The notes: generated by a model from the sequence alone, not told the origin. Positions 1 through 6,512 are shown, counted from the stretch's first letter. The stretch is DNA of 23,375 bases from RGIG5612 sp045627365 (GCA_045627365.1 JAZQNN010000053.1:1-23375); one strand, 5' to 3'. Translations and numbers: made by a program.

Positions 1-1
1 T

Positions 2-133
2 AAAAATATACTTTGCAATGTTAAATTTACTGAAAATGCTCAAAATGCAGCGAAAAAAGCCATTAAAAATTTAATCATATCATTGAACCCTAAAGTAGTT
101 AATTTGACGGTTGAAGTAGAGTTTATTAAATGA
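2..133 (+). CDS. 3' end of an unidentified AT-rich gene (partial)
   Basis: The reading frame is open from base 2 to a TGA at 131-133 and gives 43 residues ending in NLTVEVEFIK; the start lies outside the window. The fragment is Lys/Asn/Ile-rich and alternates hydrophobic and charged residues like a helix followed by a final beta strand. I do not recognise the family. Its base composition (visibly AT-rich) is unlike every other gene here, which suggests a recently acquired neighbour such as an integrated element or defence gene, but this is inference. No terminator is obvious before the repeated element that begins 65 bases downstream. Confidence 0.5.
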   Translation, partial: KNILCNVKFTENAQNAAKKAIKNLIISLNPKVVNLTVEVEFIK

Positions 134-197
134 ATAACAGGCACTTGGCAGATTGACGAAAATAGGTTGTCACTCCCTCCCGCATCACCCCATCCCC

Positions 198-420
198 GTG
201 AACAGCTTTCCATTTTCACCCTTTTTTTTCAACATTTTGAAGGAGGCTTTTTCGGGCGTTGAAAAGATCAGCGGGAAATGGGGAAATATTCGACGCCCGG
301 GGAAGGAAATGTTGAATAATACTGTATACAAGCGCGTTTCATTTGATGGTGAGAAGAAGGGCAGATGAAACGTTGAACGAAAAGCAGAAAAACGAGAATA
401 TATTCGCAAAGTACGGCGCC
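198..420 (+). repeat. Repeated intergenic element, copy 1 (possible structured RNA or protein-binding DNA element)
   Basis: This stretch aligns without a single gap to 4276-4498: about 141 of 223 positions match by hand count. Blocks that are identical or nearly so are the C-T8-C run (221-230), TTCGnGCGTTGAAAA (251-265), GTTGAATAATACTGTATACA (311-330) and CGTTGAAyGAAAAG (371-384). Inverted repeats shared by both copies: UUUUCAAC (226-233) with GUUGAAAA (258-265), enclosing an inner GAAGGA/UUUUUC stem; and AUUCGAC (288-294) with GUUGAAU (311-317), which has one G-U pair. It is followed at once by a GC hairpin (413-435). It occupies most of the gene-free gap 134-483; the rest of that gap shows nothing else I can name. 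Orientation is arbitrary; it could act as RNA or as DNA. Confidence 0.7.
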
Positions 421-443
421 CGCTCGGGGCGCCGTTCCTTTAT
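413..443 (+). terminator. GC-rich hairpin ending repeated element copy 1
   Basis: ACGGCGCC (413-420) pairs perfectly with GGCGCCGT (428-435) around a 7-base loop and is followed by UCCUUUAU. On the plus strand this resembles a modest intrinsic terminator and would end a transcript across the element. The leftward operon ends at 484, and on the minus strand no U-run follows the hairpin. Confidence 0.45.
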
Positions 444-483
444 ATCACATCATCAGCATTTTCGGCCCTGCTGGGGTGGGGCA

Positions 484-1059
484 TTACTCTGCGGCGCCTT
501 TTCTGTAGCCGCATTTAGGGCAAACGCCCTTTTCATTCAGCGCGATGCCGCAGTGCGGGCAGCGCTCCATGCTTCCTTTCACTTCGTACTCCTCGCTTGC
601 CATGTTATCGCCGCTGGCGAATGTGATCCTGACAATGTTCAGCTTATCCTTGAGCAGATCATATACGATCCTGATCATTCCTTCCACGGTCATGGTCTCA
701 CGGGTCACGACCAGTCGGCACTCCGGGAATGCGCTCACGAGGTCAGTGTGGAATGCGGCCCCTCTTGTGGTGTTTTGCGGGTGACCGGCGCGGATGCCCT
801 GCGCCCCATAGACCTTGAGCACCGCCGGGAGCAGCGGGTCGTCCTTGCGGAGTATCAGCGCATGGTCGAAGTTGCGAAGGACCTTCCAGGCGGTTTTGCG
901 GATCTCATTGCAGGGGAACACCATGTTCACACCGGGGTTGATCTCGTCCTCCACCTCGATGGTGAGGATTCCGGTATGCCCGTGCAGATACTGTGCTTCG
1001 CCGCAAAAACCGTAGAATCGGTGCGCATATTGCAGGTTGAATGTTGTCATGCTTCTCAT
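484..1059 (-). CDS. 6-pyruvoyl-tetrahydropterin synthase / QueD-like protein with C-terminal zinc ribbon
   Basis: This 191-aa protein has the tetrahydropterin synthase (T-fold) signature: H13, H26 and H28 (YAHRF and LHGH) as the zinc ligands, C19 as a candidate catalytic cysteine, D65-H66 (FDHA) and a TxE motif near the pterin site. The family makes 6-carboxy- or 6-pyruvoyl-tetrahydropterin from dihydroneopterin triphosphate, QueD doing so in queuosine synthesis. Two oddities: the spacing C-x6-HGH differs from QueD (C-x3) and PTPS (C-x5), and the C-terminus adds a CPHC-x9-CPKC zinc ribbon that the family normally lacks. ATG at 1059 follows GGAAGGAG and overlaps the upstream stop (ATGA), so it is translationally coupled to the superoxide reductase gene. 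No queC, queE or queF is nearby, so the pathway is uncertain. Confidence 0.75.
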   Translation of the reverse strand: MRSMTTFNLQYAHRFYGFCGEAQYLHGHTGILTIEVEDEINPGVNMVFPCNEIRKTAWKVLRNFDHALILRKDDPLLPAVLKVYGAQGIRAGHPQNTTRGAAFHTDLVSAFPECRLVVTRETMTVEGMIRIVYDLLKDKLNIVRITFASGDNMASEEYEVKGSMERCPHCGIALNEKGVCPKCGYRKGAAE

Positions 1060-1451
1060 TTTACTTTTTCTCCTTCCAAGCTGCTCCAGAGCCCGTGGAT
1101 GTTGCAGTATGTGTATACCGCCTCCGGCGCGTCGCCGTCTTCTACAAGGAATGTTGCCTCCGGGGAGTCTTCCGGCGCGAGGCAGCGGAACTGAAAGCCC
1201 GATGCTGTCTGAAGTCCTACCCACATTATTCTGTGCTCGTCCCTCATCGGATGCGGCTCGCTTCCGACATCCACATGCACCTTGCATCCTTCGATGCTGT
1301 ACACCGGCAAATGCCTCTCCACGGATCCTTCGCTGCGGTTTGCCACAAGCTCTTCCATAATATGGCCGCAGCAGATAGTCGGAACTCCTGTGTCGGAAAG
1401 GATCGCTATGACCTTTCCGCAGACTTTACATTGATAAAAATGCAGTTTCAT
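1056..1451 (-). CDS. Desulfoferrodoxin-type superoxide reductase
   Basis: This 131-aa protein would reduce superoxide to hydrogen peroxide in the cytoplasm without releasing oxygen, as in many strict anaerobes. The N-terminal desulforedoxin domain keeps all four Fe ligands (C8, C11, C27, C28), making it the two-iron class. The catalytic Fe(His4Cys) centre is complete: H47, H67, H73, H119 and C116 (motifs ERHLP, EPHPM-x4-H, CNIHG). The usual EKH at the active site reads ERH, so the lysine that guides superoxide is an arginine (R46). The start at 1451 follows AAGGAGG at 7 bases; an in-frame ATG 29 codons upstream has no such site. First gene of a two-gene leftward operon with the QueD-like gene. 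Confidence 0.9.
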   Translation of the reverse strand: MKLHFYQCKVCGKVIAILSDTGVPTICCGHIMEELVANRSEGSVERHLPVYSIEGCKVHVDVGSEPHPMRDEHRIMWVGLQTASGFQFRCLAPEDSPEATFLVEDGDAPEAVYTYCNIHGLWSSLEGEKVK

Positions 1452-1553
1452 TTTTTGTCCTCCTTTTAAGGTTTTGTTTCTATTCGTCTTGCCTGAGTCT
1501 GCCGCGGATGGTATAGTAATTTGTGTCATCCGGAGCATCTCCGTTCTTGCCTT

Positions 1554-1578
1554 CAGCTTATCAGCTTATCCGGTAAGC
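1554..1578. promoter_or_regulatory. Tandem CAGCTTAT plus near-palindrome in divergent intergenic region
   Basis: CAGCTTAT occurs twice in tandem (1554-1569) and the second copy runs into GCTTATCCGGTAAGC (1564-1578), palindromic except for two positions. It lies between the divergent superoxide reductase and HTH genes, where an operator would sit. No factor can be named. Confidence 0.25.
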
Positions 1579-1637
1579 GCAACACACAGTAACGAATGGA
1601 GCTGCTTCACATGTAAACGGAAAAGGAGTCTCGAAAT

Positions 1638-2120
1638 ATGCAGAACCGAAGCGATAACGATTATCTTCCTCAGATAATGAGCCTGAATCCCACCGACCTG
1701 ATCAACTGGTGCAGAAACAGAAAGCTGTTTCTCGGCCTGTCCAACCAGAAACTTGCGGATCAGTCCGGGGTGCCCGTCGGGACCATCGACAGGATAATGG
1801 CAGGCAAATATACCGAATTCCGCTACAGTTCAATTCAGCCGATCGTCACCGTGCTGATCGGCCTGCGTGAGGATACTCCTAAGCCGGAGGACGCTGACGA
1901 GCAGCAGGTGCAGAGCTACTATGACACCATCGAAGGATACAAACTCGTCGTGGAGAACAAGAACCACATCATCGAAGAACTCAAATCGACCTGCGAGCAG
2001 CAGGCCCGCGAGATCGAATATCTGAAGCAGGAAAACGAGCGCAAGCACGAGGCCATAACCAGGCAGCAGGAGCACCTCGTCTGGCTCCAGCACGTCGTTG
2101 ATGATATGCGAAAGAAATAA
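1638..2120 (+). CDS. XRE-like helix-turn-helix protein with C-terminal coiled coil
   Basis: This 160-aa protein has an HTH_3/XRE-like domain at about residues 18-75 (LSNQKLADQSGVPVGTIDRIMAG is the turn region) and a charged C-terminal half (about 95-158) rich in Glu, Gln and Lys with heptad spacing, probably a coiled coil for oligomerisation. AAAGGAG lies 9 bases before the ATG. It is divergent from the superoxide reductase operon and sits 99 bases upstream of the FlaA1-like gene, which has its own promoter. It is likely a DNA-binding regulator of one of these neighbours, but the target is inference. Confidence 0.7.
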   Translation: MQNRSDNDYLPQIMSLNPTDLINWCRNRKLFLGLSNQKLADQSGVPVGTIDRIMAGKYTEFRYSSIQPIVTVLIGLREDTPKPEDADEQQVQSYYDTIEGYKLVVENKNHIIEELKSTCEQQAREIEYLKQENERKHEAITRQQEHLVWLQHVVDDMRKK

Positions 2121-2136
2121 AATTTTTATAAAAATT
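2119..2136. repeat. Perfect AT palindrome after the HTH gene
   Basis: AAATTTTTATAAAAATTT is an 18-base perfect palindrome starting just inside the stop codon region. It lies upstream of the next promoter and may be a weak terminator or a binding site. It has no GC stem, so termination is doubtful. Confidence 0.3.
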
Positions 2137-2139
2137 TGC

Positions 2140-2168
2140 TTTAAAAACATCCCTCGCCGTGTTATAAT
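2140..2168 (+). promoter_or_regulatory. Extended -10 promoter for the FlaA1-like gene
   Basis: TGTTATAAT (2160-2168) is a perfect extended -10 box. The -35 at 17 bp spacing is weak (TTTAAA, 2140-2145), as expected for a TG-N promoter. The start codon follows 51 bases later. Confidence 0.6.
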
Positions 2169-2219
2169 ACACCCAACGTGCAGTTTTCTGTACGATTTTG
2201 TATCTGAAGGATTGTTTTC

Positions 2220-4181
2220 GTGGAACCTAAGAAGCGCTTTAAACTTGAACATTGGCAAATGGTCGCCCTCGGACTGATGCTTTTCGATGCTGTGGCCATC
2301 GTCGCGTCATTTCTGCTTGCGCTTTTGTTCCGCTTCGACTTTGTCTTTAAGGAGATCCCGGACAACTTCTGGCAGTATTTCAAATACACTATCTTCGTTT
2401 ATGTCATTGTGTGCCTTCTGCTCACTTATTTTGCGCGGCTTTATCGCTGCATCTGGAGATTCTACGGCGTTAAAGAATTGATCAGACTCACCATGGCGGT
2501 CATTATAGAGTGCGTGGCTTATTTGGTGGTCACTTCTGTTATCGGCCTTCGCATGCCGCTTTCGTATTACCTCGGCGGCGCGATTTTCCAGCTGATCGCA
2601 ACGAGTGCCATCCGATGCTCGTACAGGGTGTATTTGCTTATCAGGAAGTCGTTTGTTGACCACAAGATGACGGGTGTGGCAAATGTCATGATCATCGGCG
2701 CGGGCGCGGCCGGCAGAGAGATCCTGCGCTCGATCCGCGAGTCGACAGAGGCGACCGAGAACGTCAGATGCTTCATCGACGACAATTCCAACAAATGGGA
2801 CCGTGACATCGACGGCGTCAAGGTCGTGGGCGGGCGCGAGTCCATCGCGGAGTGCGTGAGCCGCTTCGGTATCAGGAAGATCTATGTCTGCATCCCGAGC
2901 GCGAAGCCTTCGGAGCTGAAGAAGATCCTCGAGATCTGCAAAGAGACCGACTGCGAGCTCAAGAATCTGCCGGGCTCTTATGCGCTCAGAAGCGGCCAGG
3001 TCGAGGTCAGCGCCATGAAAGAAGTTGACATTGTAGACCTTCTGGGACGTGATCCGGTCAAGGTCAACATGGATGAGATCTACAGCTTCATCGAGGGCAA
3101 AAAGATCCTTGTAACGGGCGTCGGAAGCATCGGCAGCGAGCTGGCTCGCCAGATCGCGGGGCACAACCCGAAGCAGCTGATCCTTTTCGACATATATGAG
3201 AATAACGCGTACGACATCCAGATGGAGCTGAGGCGTGACTTCCCGGAGCTCGATTTAAAGACGATCATCGGTTCCGTCCGCGACAGCCGCAAACTCTGGC
3301 AGGTTTTTGACGACTTCAGGCCTGACATCGTCTACCACGCGGCGGCCCATAAGCACGTGCCGCTGATGGAGGATTCGCCGTGCGAAGCCATCAAGAACAA
3401 CACGATCGGCACATACAAGACCGCGTATGCGGCCATGGTTTTCGGCGTGCAGCGTTTCGTGCTCATCAGCACTGACAAAGCCGTCAATCCGACCAACATA
3501 ATGGGCGCTTCCAAGCGCCTGTGCGAGATGAGCGTCCAGGCCTTTGACGCCAAGATCAAAGAGGGCAGGGCCGGCGAGCTGCCGGAGCTGTTCACGCATT
3601 TTGCAAAGGAGAGCGCCGAGACTGAGTTCATTCGGTCGCAGCTTCTGAAAGCGCACACCGAGTTCGTCGCAGTGCGCTTTGGCAATGTCTTAGGCAGCAA
3701 CGGCTCGGTCATCCCACTCTTTAAAAAGCAGATCGAAGCCGGCGGTCCGGTCACCGTCACGCACCCGGACATCATCAGATATTTCATGACGATCCCTGAG
3801 GCTGTGAGCCTCGTGATGCAGGCCGGCGTCTACGCCAAAGGCGGCGAGATCTTCGTCCTCGACATGGGCGAGCCCATCAAGATCGACACTCTCGCGCGCA
3901 ACCTGATCCGCCTCTCCGGCCATAAACCTGACGAGGACATCAAGATAGAGTACATCGGCTTAAGGCCCGGCGAGAAACTCTTTGAAGAAAAGCTGATGAG
4001 CGAGGAAGGCCTCAGAAAGACCGACAACGAGCTGATCCACATCGGCGCACCGATCGCCTTCGACGTGGAGGATTTCCTGCAACAGCTGTCCGTCCTGCTG
4101 CAAAAAGCCTACAAAAACAGTTCCGACATCCGCGGCGACGTGATGAAAGTGGTCAATACATACAATCCGGCGAATCTGTAG
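2220..4181 (+). CDS. Membrane FlaA1/CapD-type nucleotide-sugar 4,6-dehydratase (polysaccharide biosynthesis protein)
   Basis: This 653-aa protein starts at GTG, 8 bases after GAAGGA. It has four membrane segments (about 13-38, 52-72, 88-108, 115-132), a CoA-binding-like Rossmann domain (IIGAGAAG near 156) and a C-terminal extended-SDR domain. The catalytic stretch STDKAVNPTN followed by MGASK (M428, K432) is typical of the FlaA1/PglF/WbpM group, where Met replaces Tyr; these enzymes dehydrate UDP-GlcNAc to the 4-keto-6-deoxy sugar. The SDR glycine loop reads TGVGSIG, one residue shorter than the usual TGAGGSIG, and about 35 extra residues (GELPELF...) lie between SKRLCEM and VRFGNVLGS. It may supply a modified sugar to the polysaccharide cluster at 10.8-20 kb. 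Followed by two hairpins. Confidence 0.88.
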   Translation: MEPKKRFKLEHWQMVALGLMLFDAVAIVASFLLALLFRFDFVFKEIPDNFWQYFKYTIFVYVIVCLLLTYFARLYRCIWRFYGVKELIRLTMAVIIECVAYLVVTSVIGLRMPLSYYLGGAIFQLIATSAIRCSYRVYLLIRKSFVDHKMTGVANVMIIGAGAAGREILRSIRESTEATENVRCFIDDNSNKWDRDIDGVKVVGGRESIAECVSRFGIRKIYVCIPSAKPSELKKILEICKETDCELKNLPGSYALRSGQVEVSAMKEVDIVDLLGRDPVKVNMDEIYSFIEGKKILVTGVGSIGSELARQIAGHNPKQLILFDIYENNAYDIQMELRRDFPELDLKTIIGSVRDSRKLWQVFDDFRPDIVYHAAAHKHVPLMEDSPCEAIKNNTIGTYKTAYAAMVFGVQRFVLISTDKAVNPTNIMGASKRLCEMSVQAFDAKIKEGRAGELPELFTHFAKESAETEFIRSQLLKAHTEFVAVRFGNVLGSNGSVIPLFKKQIEAGGPVTVTHPDIIRYFMTIPEAVSLVMQAGVYAKGGEIFVLDMGEPIKIDTLARNLIRLSGHKPDEDIKIEYIGLRPGEKLFEEKLMSEEGLRKTDNELIHIGAPIAFDVEDFLQQLSVLLQKAYKNSSDIRGDVMKVVNTYNPANL

Positions 4182-4192
4182 GGTAATTTTCA

Positions 4193-4255
4193 CCTGCGCG
4201 TTCCGCGCAGGAGATTGATTTAATGTAGTTTCTTAACCTGCGCGTTCCGCGCAGG
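4193..4255. repeat. Two identical GC hairpins in tandem
   Basis: CCTGCGCGTTCCGCGCAGG occurs twice, at 4193-4211 and 4237-4255, 44 bases apart. Each is a perfect 8-bp stem with a TTC loop. Neither is followed by a U-run, so they are not standard terminators; they could stabilise the 3' end of the upstream mRNA or be a REP-like repeat. Together with the next element they fill the gene-free gap 4182-4549. Confidence 0.6.
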
Positions 4256-4275
4256 CGTTTGCGGAATTCATTTCT

Positions 4276-4498
4276 GTGAACGGATTTCCATTTTCAGACT
4301 TTTTTTTCAACGAATGAAGAGGACTCTTTTCGTGCGTTGAAAATCAGAACCGTTTTGCACGGTTTATTCAACGTTTCTTTGGGTAAACGTTGAATAATAC
4401 TGTATACACGACAATTTCATTCGACATCCGCAAAAGCACGACCGGAAACGTTGAATGAAAAGGTCCAAAATGGGAATATTTTCACGCAGTATGGCGAT
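4276..4498 (+). repeat. Repeated intergenic element, copy 2, in the leader of the nuclease-like gene
   Basis: Collinear with 198-420: the shared blocks fall at the same offsets (113, 174 and 198 from the start). Its hairpins are stronger than in copy 1. TTTTCAACG (4305-4313) pairs perfectly with CGTTGAAAA (4335-4343), enclosing GAAGAG/CTTTTC; AACCGT/ACGGTT flanks a 5-base loop (4349-4365); ATTCAACGTTT pairs with AAACGTTGAAT (4367-4394); TTTCATTC pairs with GAATGAAA (4416-4460 region). TTCAACG or its complement occurs five times. It ends about 50 bases before the start codon of the next gene, so it could be a cis-acting leader; alternatively the boxes are protein-binding DNA sites. Confidence 0.7.
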
Positions 4499-4500
4499 TC

Positions 4501-4523
4501 AAAAACCTGCCGCACAGCGGCAG
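4501..4523 (-). terminator. Hairpin with U-run on the minus strand
   Basis: CTGCCGC (4507-4513) pairs with GCGGCAG (4517-4523) around ACA. Read on the minus strand the stem is followed by GTTTTT, an intrinsic terminator shape. On the plus strand it is preceded by five A and followed by AATCAAT, so plus transcription into the nuclease gene would probably continue. Confidence 0.4.
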
Positions 4524-4549
4524 AATCAATAAAAAATACAGGAGGACAA

Positions 4550-5386
4550 ATGATCAGCGAATACAACATAACGCAAGTGATTTCGGAGCTGTCCGCGACG
4601 CGCAACATGTACATGAAGGAGCTGGAGGCTTTGCCGGGGGCTGAACTTTATCGCTCAAACCGAAGAGATGGCATCCAGTATTCGGAGGGCTCGTATGTGG
4701 ACGGCAAATTAGTGCGCCGGGGCATCAACAAGGATGAGGGCCTGATCCATCGGCTGGCCCGCAAGGCTTTTCTCAGGCAGACCATAAGTGCAATTGATGC
4801 TGATGTGGCTTTGCTTAGAAGAATCGAGGGCAAATATCAGTCATTCCGCCCGGAGCAGATAATAGCCGAGCTGGGCGCGACATACGACCAGCTTCCGAAG
4901 GAATATTTTCTGGACCCGGCGGCGGACTGCGTTCTGTATGAACTGTCGGAGGAGATAAGGGCGCGCATCGACAGGCACAAGGCGTGGGGCGCAGAGGAAT
5001 ATGAAATGTTTGATTACAAGCCGGAGGAGCGCAGATTCATTTCGTCGCGGGGGCTGAAGGTGCGCAGCCGCGCAGAACTGCTTATCGTGGAGGAACTGTA
5101 TAAATACGGAGTGCCTTTCAGATACGAGCAGGTGCTCAAAGCCAATGGCAGATATGCGCCGGACTTCACGTTTGAGGACGCGAACGGGGAGGAATTTTAT
5201 CTGGAATATTGCGGGATGATGGACAAAGAAGAATATGTCGAACATTATCTCAATAAGCGGCGGATGTACGAGCGAAACGAAATAAATGAGTGGGACAGAA
5301 TGATTTATATCTATGGCAATGGCAGGGAAATCAACATGCAGTGGCTGGACGCCGTCATCGAACATCAGATACTCCAAAGGCTCTGA
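4550..5386 (+). CDS. PD-(D/E)XK nuclease-like protein
   Basis: This 278-aa protein starts at the ATG after AGGAGG. The N-terminal half is helical and charged; residues about 165-245 carry a restriction-endonuclease-like core: RSRAE (E176), YAPDFTF (D205) and YLEYCGM (E219). The same order, PDFT then WEHLGM then an EEY...KRRMY helix, is known from nuclease domains fused to helicases and other clostridial proteins. Here the W-E-H motif reads L-E-Y-C, so the position of the usual basic residue is Tyr/Cys and activity is not assured. It is a single gene whose leader is the repeated element copy 2. A role in DNA processing or defence is inference; no toxin, helicase or methylase is adjacent. Confidence 0.6.
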   Translation: MISEYNITQVISELSATRNMYMKELEALPGAELYRSNRRDGIQYSEGSYVDGKLVRRGINKDEGLIHRLARKAFLRQTISAIDADVALLRRIEGKYQSFRPEQIIAELGATYDQLPKEYFLDPAADCVLYELSEEIRARIDRHKAWGAEEYEMFDYKPEERRFISSRGLKVRSRAELLIVEELYKYGVPFRYEQVLKANGRYAPDFTFEDANGEEFYLEYCGMMDKEEYVEHYLNKRRMYERNEINEWDRMIYIYGNGREINMQWLDAVIEHQILQRL

Positions 5387-5411
5387 AAAGCTATACATCT
5401 TCCCGGCGATA

Positions 5412-5420
5412 TGCTAAAAT
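5412..5420 (+). promoter_or_regulatory. Extended -10 box for the membrane-protein pair
   Basis: TGCTAAAAT (5412-5420) matches TG-N-TAAAAT. There is no good -35. It lies 29 bases before the chosen start at 5450 and overlaps an upstream ATG (5411), an argument against that earlier start. Confidence 0.4.
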
Positions 5421-5449
5421 ACGCGGTAGTTTTGTTTATGGAGTGGCTT

Positions 5450-6199
5450 ATGTTCAACAAAAACAAGCCGCGCAGGGTGCGCGACCTGAAGAAAATATCA
5501 AATACACTGAAGGTTTTGGCGTTGTTCACCTTTGTTCTTGCGCCGCTCGCGTCGTGGTGGAGCGTGCTCTCCAGCGAGGACACGGCGGTCTACGCGTCGC
5601 TCTCGCGAATGATGTGGTTCAGCGGCAACAACTGGTTTATCCTGATCGCGATGGGCATTCTGTTCATTCCGGAGATGATCGCATATTTTCTGGCGCATGA
5701 CATCAGCGGGCTCAGAAGGAATGAGATCATCCACTGCAGGGCTATGAGCGTCGCAGCGTGCGTGATCCTGTTTGTCGGCGCGTTTCTCTTAGAGCCGGGC
5801 AACGGCATCACCAAGAACACATTCGTCAACGTGATGCATGGCCTGCTGAGCTTTATCGGGCTGTTGCTGCTGCTCGTCAGCTATGCGTTTTACTCGATTT
5901 ATCTGCGTAGGATCGACCGCGGGGCGGCCGATTTGCTGCTGCTGTTGCTGATCTTCAGCCTGATTACGGGGGCATTTGCCGCGTTCAACGTGTACGACGA
6001 TCGCTCGTACGTCGGCGCGTCGGCGGTCACAGAGCTTTACTACATGACGACGATGAGCATCGTCGGGTATTTCACATATTATCTGGCGTACAAGAGAGCC
6101 CGGGAGCTGGCCAAGGGCAAACGCTTCTTCATCAGCGAGTGGGGCACGCTCACGGATGTTGAGGACGAGACGCCGAAGGAGGTTACTGATGAGAATTAA
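5450..6199 (+). CDS. Six-span integral membrane protein of unknown function
   Basis: This 249-aa protein has predicted membrane spans at about 20-38, 61-82, 98-115, 131-152, 160-180 and 195-214, with a basic N-terminus (KNKPRRVRDLKK) and an acidic C-terminal tail (DVEDETPKEVTDEN). ATG 5450 follows GGAG; an ATG at 5411 lies inside the likely -10 box. I do not recognise a family with certainty; the general shape resembles DUF998-like or other small clostridial membrane proteins. Its last 11 bases overlap the start of the next gene, whose SD site lies inside this coding region, so the two are translationally coupled and may form a complex. Confidence 0.6.
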   Translation: MFNKNKPRRVRDLKKISNTLKVLALFTFVLAPLASWWSVLSSEDTAVYASLSRMMWFSGNNWFILIAMGILFIPEMIAYFLAHDISGLRRNEIIHCRAMSVAACVILFVGAFLLEPGNGITKNTFVNVMHGLLSFIGLLLLLVSYAFYSIYLRRIDRGAADLLLLLLIFSLITGAFAAFNVYDDRSYVGASAVTELYYMTTMSIVGYFTYYLAYKRARELAKGKRFFISEWGTLTDVEDETPKEVTDEN

Positions 6200-6512
6200 A
6201 AAGGCATTGCTGGTGGCCATTGTATGTATGGCGATTTTACTGGTGCCGGCCGGGGCGTACGCGGACGCGATCGCGCTGCCGACGAGCGCCGAGACCACTG
6301 AAGCTGAGACCACGCTCGACGGAGCACCAAAAAAGGCCAATCCGTGGGGGCTTGTTGCCATCCCGATCGGGGCCTTCCTCATCTACGTTTTGATCAAGGG
6401 TTCAGCCGACAGAAAGAAAGAGTACAAGCGCCGCGCGGGCGTCGCAGCCGGCGACTGGAAGAAGCGCGACCTGAATGAGCTTGCCAATATGCCTGTCGAC
6501 GATGAAAAATAA
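6189..6512 (+). CDS. Small exported or membrane-anchored protein of unknown function
   Basis: This 107-aa protein has a signal peptide (MRIKKALL then a hydrophobic core) with a likely cleavage site after A25 (AYA-DA), a Thr/Glu/Ala-rich linker, a second membrane span at about 54-69, and a basic cytoplasmic tail ending in acidic residues. AAGGAGG precedes the ATG by 6 bases. It overlaps the upstream six-span protein by 11 bases. The function is unknown; the coupling suggests it is a partner of that protein. It is convergent with the next gene, 8 bases away, with no visible terminator between them. Confidence 0.65.
   Translation: MRIKKALLVAIVCMAILLVPAGAYADAIALPTSAETTEAETTLDGAPKKANPWGLVAIPIGAFLIYVLIKGSADRKKEYKRRAGVAAGDWKKRDLNELANMPVDDEK

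Noticed and set aside
343..1194. Long plus-strand open frame (283 codons) across the superoxide reductase/QueD-like region
   Set aside because: It is antisense to two recognisable genes, starts in the repeated element without a ribosome site, and its translation has no family features.
2307..3164. 285-codon minus-strand open frame
   Set aside because: Antisense shadow of the FlaA1-like gene, with the composition expected from reverse reading of a GC-rich gene.
198..4498. Known riboswitch, T-box, 6S RNA or group II intron as explanation of the repeated element
   Set aside because: I see no T-box sequence, no domain V-like 34-mer and no closed 6S-type long duplex, and the downstream genes do not share a pathway.
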